NCBI RefSeq assembly: GCF_000331775.1
Contig: NZ_CAPJ01000480.1
Coordinates: forward strand, 1-31,716
Length of the DNA stretch: 31,716 nucleotides
Direction: 5' to 3'
DNA from: Xanthomonas translucens pv. translucens DSM 18974
Lineage (GTDB): Bacteria; Pseudomonadota; Gammaproteobacteria; Xanthomonadales; Xanthomonadaceae
A program made the translations under genes and the position numbers. Positions 27,754 to 31,716 of the stretch are shown piece by piece (the stretch's first letter is position 1; each line of letters starts with the position of its first letter). The notes under the pieces were generated by a model. The model saw only the letters and a program-made list of their open reading frames with translations. It had not been told where the DNA came from and searched no databases.

Positions 27754-29607
27754 TCAGCGCTTCATCGACCCGAAGAACTCGTCGTTGGACTTGGTGTTCT
27801 TCATCTTGTCCAGCAGGAACTCCATCGCCGCGATCTCGTCCATCGGGTGCAGCAGCTTGCGCAGGATCCAGATCTTCTGCAGCAGCTCCGGCTCGATCAG
27901 CAGGTCTTCGCGACGGGTGCCGGAACGGTTGATATCGATCGCCGGGTACACGCGCTTCTCGGCGATACGGCGGTTCAGGTGCACTTCGCTGTTGCCGGTG
28001 CCCTTGAACTCCTCGTAGATCACCTCGTCCATCTTGCTGCCGGTTTCCACCAGCGCGGTGGCGATGATGGTCAGCGAGCCGCCTTCTTCGACGTTACGGG
28101 CCGCGCCGAAGAAACGCTTCGGGCGGTGCAGCGCGTTGGCGTCCACGCCGCCGCTGAGCACCTTGCCGGAGGACGGCACCACGTTGTTGTAGGCGCGGGC
28201 CAGGCGGGTGATCGAGTCGAGCAGGATCACCACGTCCTTCTTGTGCTCGACCAGGCGCTTGGCGCGCTCGATCACCATCTCGGCGACCTGCACGTGGCGC
28301 GCGGCCGGCTCGTCGAAGGTGGAGGAGATGACCTCGCCGCGCACGGTGCGCTGCATTTCGGTCACTTCTTCCGGCCGCTCGTCGATCAGCAGCACGATCA
28401 TGTGCACGTCGGGATGATTGGTGGTGATCGCCGTGGCCACTTGCTGCATCAGCATGGTCTTGCCGGCCTTGGGCGGGGATACGATCAGCGCGCGCTGGCC
28501 CTTGCCCTGCGGCGCCATCAGGTCGAGGATGCGCCCGGAGATGTCTTCCGAGGAACCGTTGCCGCGTTCCAGGGTGAAGCGCTTGCGCGGGAACAGCGCG
28601 GTCAGGTTCTCGAACAGCACCTTGTTCTTGCTCGCTTCCAGCGGCTCGCCGTTGATCGTGTCGACGATCGACAGCGCGAAATAGCGTTCGCCGTCCTTCG
28701 GGAAGCGGATGCGGCCGGACAGGTGGTCGCCGGTGCGCAGGTTGAAGCGGCGGATCTGGCTGGGCGAGATGTAGGTGTCGTCCGGGCCGGCCAGGTAGCT
28801 GGCCTCGGCCGCGCGCAGGAAGCCGAAGCCGTCCGGCAGGATTTCCAGCACGCCGTCGGCGGCGACGCCTTCGCCATGGCGGGTGAGCACCTTCAGCAGC
28901 GCGAAGATCACGTCCTGCTTGCGTGCGCGGGCCACGCCGTCCTGGATGTTGAGCTGCTCGGCGATGTCCAGCAGCTTCTGCGCCGGCATCCGCTTCAGGT
29001 CGCTCAGCGAGTAGATCGGGAAGCCTTCCGGCACGTTGGCATGCGGACGCGGCACGAACACTTCGTTGGCGCCGGTGTCGTTGGGCAGGCCATTGTCCGG
29101 GAAGCGACCGCCGCCACCGCCGCCACCGCCACCGCCACCGCCACCGCCACCGCCACCACTGCCGCCGCGATCGCGATCGCGGCGATTGCGGAAGCGGTCG
29201 CGGCGATTGCCCTGCTGGTTGTTCTGATTGTTCTGGTTCTGCGGATTCTGGTTGTTGAAGCGCGGGTTGCCGCCTTCGCGCGGCTCGCCGCCGTCGTTCT
29301 GGTTGCCGCCGCCCTGGCCCTGGGCATCGCCGCCGGAAGCGGGGGCGGGCTGGGACTGGGGCTGCTGCGATGCGGCCTGCGCATGTTCCTGCGGCGCGGC
29401 GCGTTCCTGCCGTTCCTGCTGGGGTGCGGCACGGGGCGCGTCGGCCTGGGCCGGTGCCGGGTTCAGCGGCAGGTTCGGCTGCGCAGGTGCGCCATGCTCC
29501 GCTCCGCCTTCAGCGCCGCTGACGGGCTTGCTGACACGCGGCTTGCGCGCGCGCTTCTCGGCGGGGGCATCGACGCTCCCGGGTTCGGTAATGGTGTGAT
29601 CGGACAA
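27754..29607 (-). CDS. rho: Transcription termination factor Rho with long disordered N-terminus
   Basis: This RNA-dependent ATPase hexamer ends untranslated or uncoupled transcripts. It is 617 residues against 419 in E. coli. The extra part is residues 1-167: acidic/basic start, Ala/Pro/Gln-rich and Asn/Gln-rich stretches ([16 protein letters not shown]), an RD-rich block ([15 protein letters not shown]) and 17 consecutive glycines (151-167). Then come the Rho N-domain ([21 protein letters not shown]), the cold-shock RNA-binding domain ([15 protein letters not shown]...[16 protein letters not shown]), Walker [12 protein letters not shown], Walker [17 protein letters not shown] and the Q/R loops. 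I choose TTG 29607 ([10 protein letters not shown]) because GAGGAA lies 8 nt upstream; the in-frame ATG 29652 has no SD. It lies downstream of trxA on the same strand, as in E. coli. Confidence 0.96.
   Translation of the reverse strand: MSDHTITEPGSVDAPAEKRARKPRVSKPVSGAEGGAEHGAPAQPNLPLNPAPAQADAPRAAPQQERQERAAPQEHAQAASQQPQSQPAPASGGDAQGQGGGNQNDGGEPREGGNPRFNNQNPQNQNNQNNQQGNRRDRFRNRRDRDRGGSGGGGGGGGGGGGGGGGGRFPDNGLPNDTGANEVFVPRPHANVPEGFPIYSLSDLKRMPAQKLLDIAEQLNIQDGVARARKQDVIFALLKVLTRHGEGVAADGVLEILPDGFGFLRAAEASYLAGPDDTYISPSQIRRFNLRTGDHLSGRIRFPKDGERYFALSIVDTINGEPLEASKNKVLFENLTALFPRKRFTLERGNGSSEDISGRILDLMAPQGKGQRALIVSPPKAGKTMLMQQVATAITTNHPDVHMIVLLIDERPEEVTEMQRTVRGEVISSTFDEPAARHVQVAEMVIERAKRLVEHKKDVVILLDSITRLARAYNNVVPSSGKVLSGGVDANALHRPKRFFGAARNVEEGGSLTIIATALVETGSKMDEVIYEEFKGTGNSEVHLNRRIAEKRVYPAIDINRSGTRREDLLIEPELLQKIWILRKLLHPMDEIAAMEFLLDKMKNTKSNDEFFGSMKR
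29107..29157. repeat. Glycine-codon microsatellite in rho
   Basis: A plus-strand tract built from CCGCCA/CCGCCG units, read in rho as alternating GGT/GGC, encodes 17 glycines. Units are multiples of three, so slippage changes the length of the linker and not the frame. Confidence 0.85.
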
Positions 29608-29811
29608 GTGGTGATTCCTCGCTATGAGTGCGAGCGCCCAGCGTGGGGGCAAACGGGTTGGGAAGGGGTCTAGAAGAGAATCTTCCAGAGGGGGTGCGGT
29701 GCGCGAATGCCACCGGATGCACCGACACTATCATCGCCGCGCAACCACGGCAAGCAGGCGTTACCGGGCGATTCAGCCGGCCGGCAGCGACGCTGGCGGC
29801 CGGTACGACAG

Positions 29812-29836
29812 CGGCCGCTCTGCTCCGGAGCGGCCG
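29812..29836 (-). terminator. Hairpin just after trxA
   Basis: CGGCCGCTC (29812-29820) and GAGCGGCCG (29828-29836) form a 9-bp stem with a 7-nt loop, 9 nt beyond the trxA stop. There is no T-run, so termination is uncertain. The rest of the 238-bp trxA-rho gap has a possible minus-strand promoter, TTGCCG (29753-29748) and GATAGT (29732-29727), for rho. Confidence 0.4.
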
Positions 29837-29845
29837 GCGACAGAC

Positions 29846-30187
29846 TCAGGCCGCCGCGCCGCCCAGGGTCTTGTCGATCATCTGGGTCAGCTGGCCCTTG
29901 CCGACCGCACCGATCTGGGTGGCCTGGACCTTGCCATCCTTGAACAGCAGCAGCATCGGGATCGAGCGCACATGGTACTTGATCGCGGTGGCGCGGTTCT
30001 CGTCCACGTTGACCTTGGCCACCTTGAGCTTGCCGTCGTAGGTGTCGGCCAGGTCGTCCAGCACCGGGGCGATCATCTTGCATGGGCCACACCATTCCGC
30101 CCAGAAGTCCACCAGGACCGGCTCGCCGGACTGCAGCACGGCGGTATCGAAATCGGCGTCGCCGACGTGTAGAACCTTATCGCTCAC
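29846..30187 (-). CDS. trxA: Thioredoxin 1
   Basis: This is a 113-residue cytoplasmic dithiol-disulfide oxidoreductase that donates electrons to ribonucleotide reductase, PAPS reductase and oxidised proteins. The active site WCGPC lies at residues 32-36, followed by [11 protein letters not shown]. The cis-proline loop is [12 protein letters not shown] and the C-terminal block is [16 protein letters not shown] 30187 ([15 protein letters not shown]) is chosen because AGGAG lies about 10 nt upstream and the length is then normal. The frame is open to an ATG at 30274, but that would add 29 unlike residues. It is divergent from rhlB and precedes rho, the E. coli-like rhlB-trxA-rho neighbourhood. 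Confidence 0.96.
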   Translation of the reverse strand: MSDKVLHVGDADFDTAVLQSGEPVLVDFWAEWCGPCKMIAPVLDDLADTYDGKLKVAKVNVDENRATAIKYHVRSIPMLLLFKDGKVQATQIGAVGKGQLTQMIDKTLGGAAA

Positions 30188-30390
30188 TTGGGGGTATCTC
30201 CTGGGCCAATGCGACCGGCCGGACCGGGTGGCCGCCGCATTGCGGTAAACTGGGGCATTGCGCGGCGAAATCAAGGGATTCCCCCTGTCGCGCGACCCGG
30301 CATGTCAAGTCGCCAGTGTGCGACGCTGCCGGGGCCGATGCAAGCCGCGACCTTACGCTTCGGGCGGGGTGGCCTGACGAAGATGGAATG

Positions 30391-31716
30391 ATGAGCGACA
30401 AACCCCTGACCGATGTGACTTTTTCCGCGTTCGAGCTGCAACCGGCGCTGCTGGCCGGCCTCGAAGGCGCAGGCTTCACCCGCTGCACGCCGATCCAGGC
30501 GCTGACCCTGCCGGTGGCCCTGCCGGGCCGCGACGTGGCAGGCCAGGCCCAGACCGGTACCGGCAAGACCCTGGCGTTCCTGGTGACGGTGATGAACCGC
30601 CTGCTCAGCCGCCCGGCGCTGGCCGACCGCAAACCCGAGGACCCGCGCGCGCTGATCCTGGCCCCGACCCGCGAACTGGCGATCCAGATCCACAAGGACG
30701 CGGTCAAGTTCGGCGCCGACCTGGGCCTGCGCTTCGCGCTGGTCTACGGCGGCGTGGACTACGACAAGCAGCGCGAGTTGCTGCAGCAGGGCGTGGACGT
30801 GATCATCGCCACCCCGGGGCGGCTGATCGACTACGTCAAGCAGCATAAAGTGGTGTCGCTGCATGCCTGCGAGATCTGTGTGCTCGACGAAGCCGACCGC
30901 ATGTTCGACCTGGGCTTCATCAAGGACATCCGCTTCCTGCTGCGGCGCATGCCCGAGCGCGGCACCCGGCAGACCTTGCTGTTCTCGGCCACGCTCAGCC
31001 ATCGCGTGCTGGAGCTGGCCTACGAGCACATGAACGAGCCGGAAAAGCTCGTGGTCGAGACCGAGAGCATCACCGCCGCGCGCGTGCGCCAGCGCATCTA
31101 CTTCCCCTCCGACGAGGAGAAGCTGACCCTGCTGCTGGGCCTGCTGTCGCGCAGCGAGGGCGCGCGCACCATGGTGTTCGTCAACACCAAGGCCTTCGTC
31201 GAGCGCGTGGCGCGTTCGCTGGAGCGCAATGGCTACCGGGTCGGCGTGCTGTCCGGCGATGTGCCGCAGAAGAAGCGCGAGACCCTGCTCAACCGCTTCC
31301 AGAAGGGCCAGCTGGAGATCCTGGTCGCCACCGACGTGGCCGCGCGCGGCCTGCACATCGACGGCGTCAAGTACGTCTACAACTACGACCTGCCGTTCGA
31401 TGCCGAGGACTACGTGCACCGCATCGGCCGCACCGCGCGGCTGGGCGAGGAGGGCGATGCGATCAGCTTCGCCTGCGAGCGCTATGCGATGAGCCTGCCG
31501 GACATCGAGGCCTACATCGAGCAGAAGATCCCGGTCGAGCCGGTCACCGCCGAACTGCTGGTGGCGCTGCCGCGCACTCCGCGCGCGGTGGTCGAGGGCG
31601 AAGTGGTCGAGGTCGATGCGGATGCCGACGAGAGCATTGGCGACATCTTCCGCGAGGCGCGTGCGCAGCGCGAGGCCGACGAGCAGCGGCGTGGCGGCGG
31701 CAGCAGCCGCGGCAAG
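30391..31716 (+). CDS. rhlB: ATP-dependent RNA helicase RhlB (DEAD-box), 3' end outside window
   Basis: This DEAD-box helicase unwinds RNA, in E. coli as part of the RNase E degradosome. 442 codons are in the window and the frame is still open at the right edge. Motifs in order: Q motif ([16 protein letters not shown]), AQTGTGKT (53-60), PTRELA, TPGRL, DEAD (166-169), [23 protein letters not shown] and HRIGRTAR. The low-complexity acidic and RG-rich tail ([32 protein letters not shown]...) has begun. ATG 30391 gives [16 protein letters not shown]; an ATG at 30388 directly before it could also be used. I recognise the sequence as the Xanthomonas type of RhlB. Confidence 0.97.
   Translation, partial: MSDKPLTDVTFSAFELQPALLAGLEGAGFTRCTPIQALTLPVALPGRDVAGQAQTGTGKTLAFLVTVMNRLLSRPALADRKPEDPRALILAPTRELAIQIHKDAVKFGADLGLRFALVYGGVDYDKQRELLQQGVDVIIATPGRLIDYVKQHKVVSLHACEICVLDEADRMFDLGFIKDIRFLLRRMPERGTRQTLLFSATLSHRVLELAYEHMNEPEKLVVETESITAARVRQRIYFPSDEEKLTLLLGLLSRSEGARTMVFVNTKAFVERVARSLERNGYRVGVLSGDVPQKKRETLLNRFQKGQLEILVATDVAARGLHIDGVKYVYNYDLPFDAEDYVHRIGRTARLGEEGDAISFACERYAMSLPDIEAYIEQKIPVEPVTAELLVALPRTPRAVVEGEVVEVDADADESIGDIFREARAQREADEQRRGGGSSRGK

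Noticed and set aside
29107..29157. Phase-variable on/off switch in rho
   Set aside because: The repeat unit is a multiple of three and rho is essential in most proteobacteria, so slippage would only change the linker length.

Overview
The window looks like a chromosomal segment of a Xanthomonas (Lysobacteraceae/Xanthomonadaceae) genome. It is GC-rich. Its RhlB, Rho (long disordered N-terminus), TrxA, monomeric NADP-isocitrate dehydrogenase, AceK and bimodular QueF resemble the Xanthomonas forms, and the CRISPR repeat is of the type I recall from Xanthomonas subtype I-C systems. The genus call comes from recognition, not from a search.

Layout. 1-4.4 kb: 5' part of an MdtA/AcrA-type efflux adaptor (minus, runs off the left edge), a decayed M20 amidohydrolase pseudogene, a palindromic intergenic repeat, queF, a small LysM protein and a small lipoprotein with a good terminator. 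4.5-18.1 kb: a complete subtype I-C CRISPR-Cas locus, all on the minus strand, in the order cas3, a 364-bp special interval, cas5c-cas8c(with internal cas11c)-cas7c-cas4-cas1-cas2, leader, and an array of 81 repeats and 80 spacers whose leader-distal (left) end is degenerate. 18.7-31.7 kb: icd, a Tat-type PLP enzyme overlapping a TonB-dependent receptor gene, aceK, a periplasmic TonB-like protein, rho, trxA, and the divergent rhlB (runs off the right edge).

Most interesting region: the cas3-cas5c interval (15427-15790). It holds a free-standing, degenerate mini-CRISPR (about 15489-15540). Its first pseudo-repeat keeps the crRNA 5' handle and can still fold a repeat-like hairpin. Its pseudo-spacer matches, at 14 of 17 positions and directly behind a TTC motif (the I-C PAM), a site about 240 bp away that covers the -35 element of a candidate promoter. 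That promoter would drive a 55-codon, relatively AT-rich, hydrophobic small ORF and then cas5c-cas2. This is the architecture expected of a CreR/CreA-type guide: a crRNA-like RNA that directs Cascade to a promoter for repression, either as cas autoregulation or as an RNA antitoxin guarding the cas genes. I infer this from sequence alone.

How the parts work together: Cas5c should process array and mini-CRISPR RNA. Cas5c, Cas8c, Cas7c and Cas11c form Cascade, Cas3 degrades targets, and Cas1-Cas2-Cas4 add spacers. Two spacers from one protospacer, with the same PAM-side end and different distal ends, indicate repeated acquisition. Outside the locus, TrxA, Rho and RhlB are redox and RNA housekeeping proteins, and Icd and AceK belong to the isocitrate branch point.
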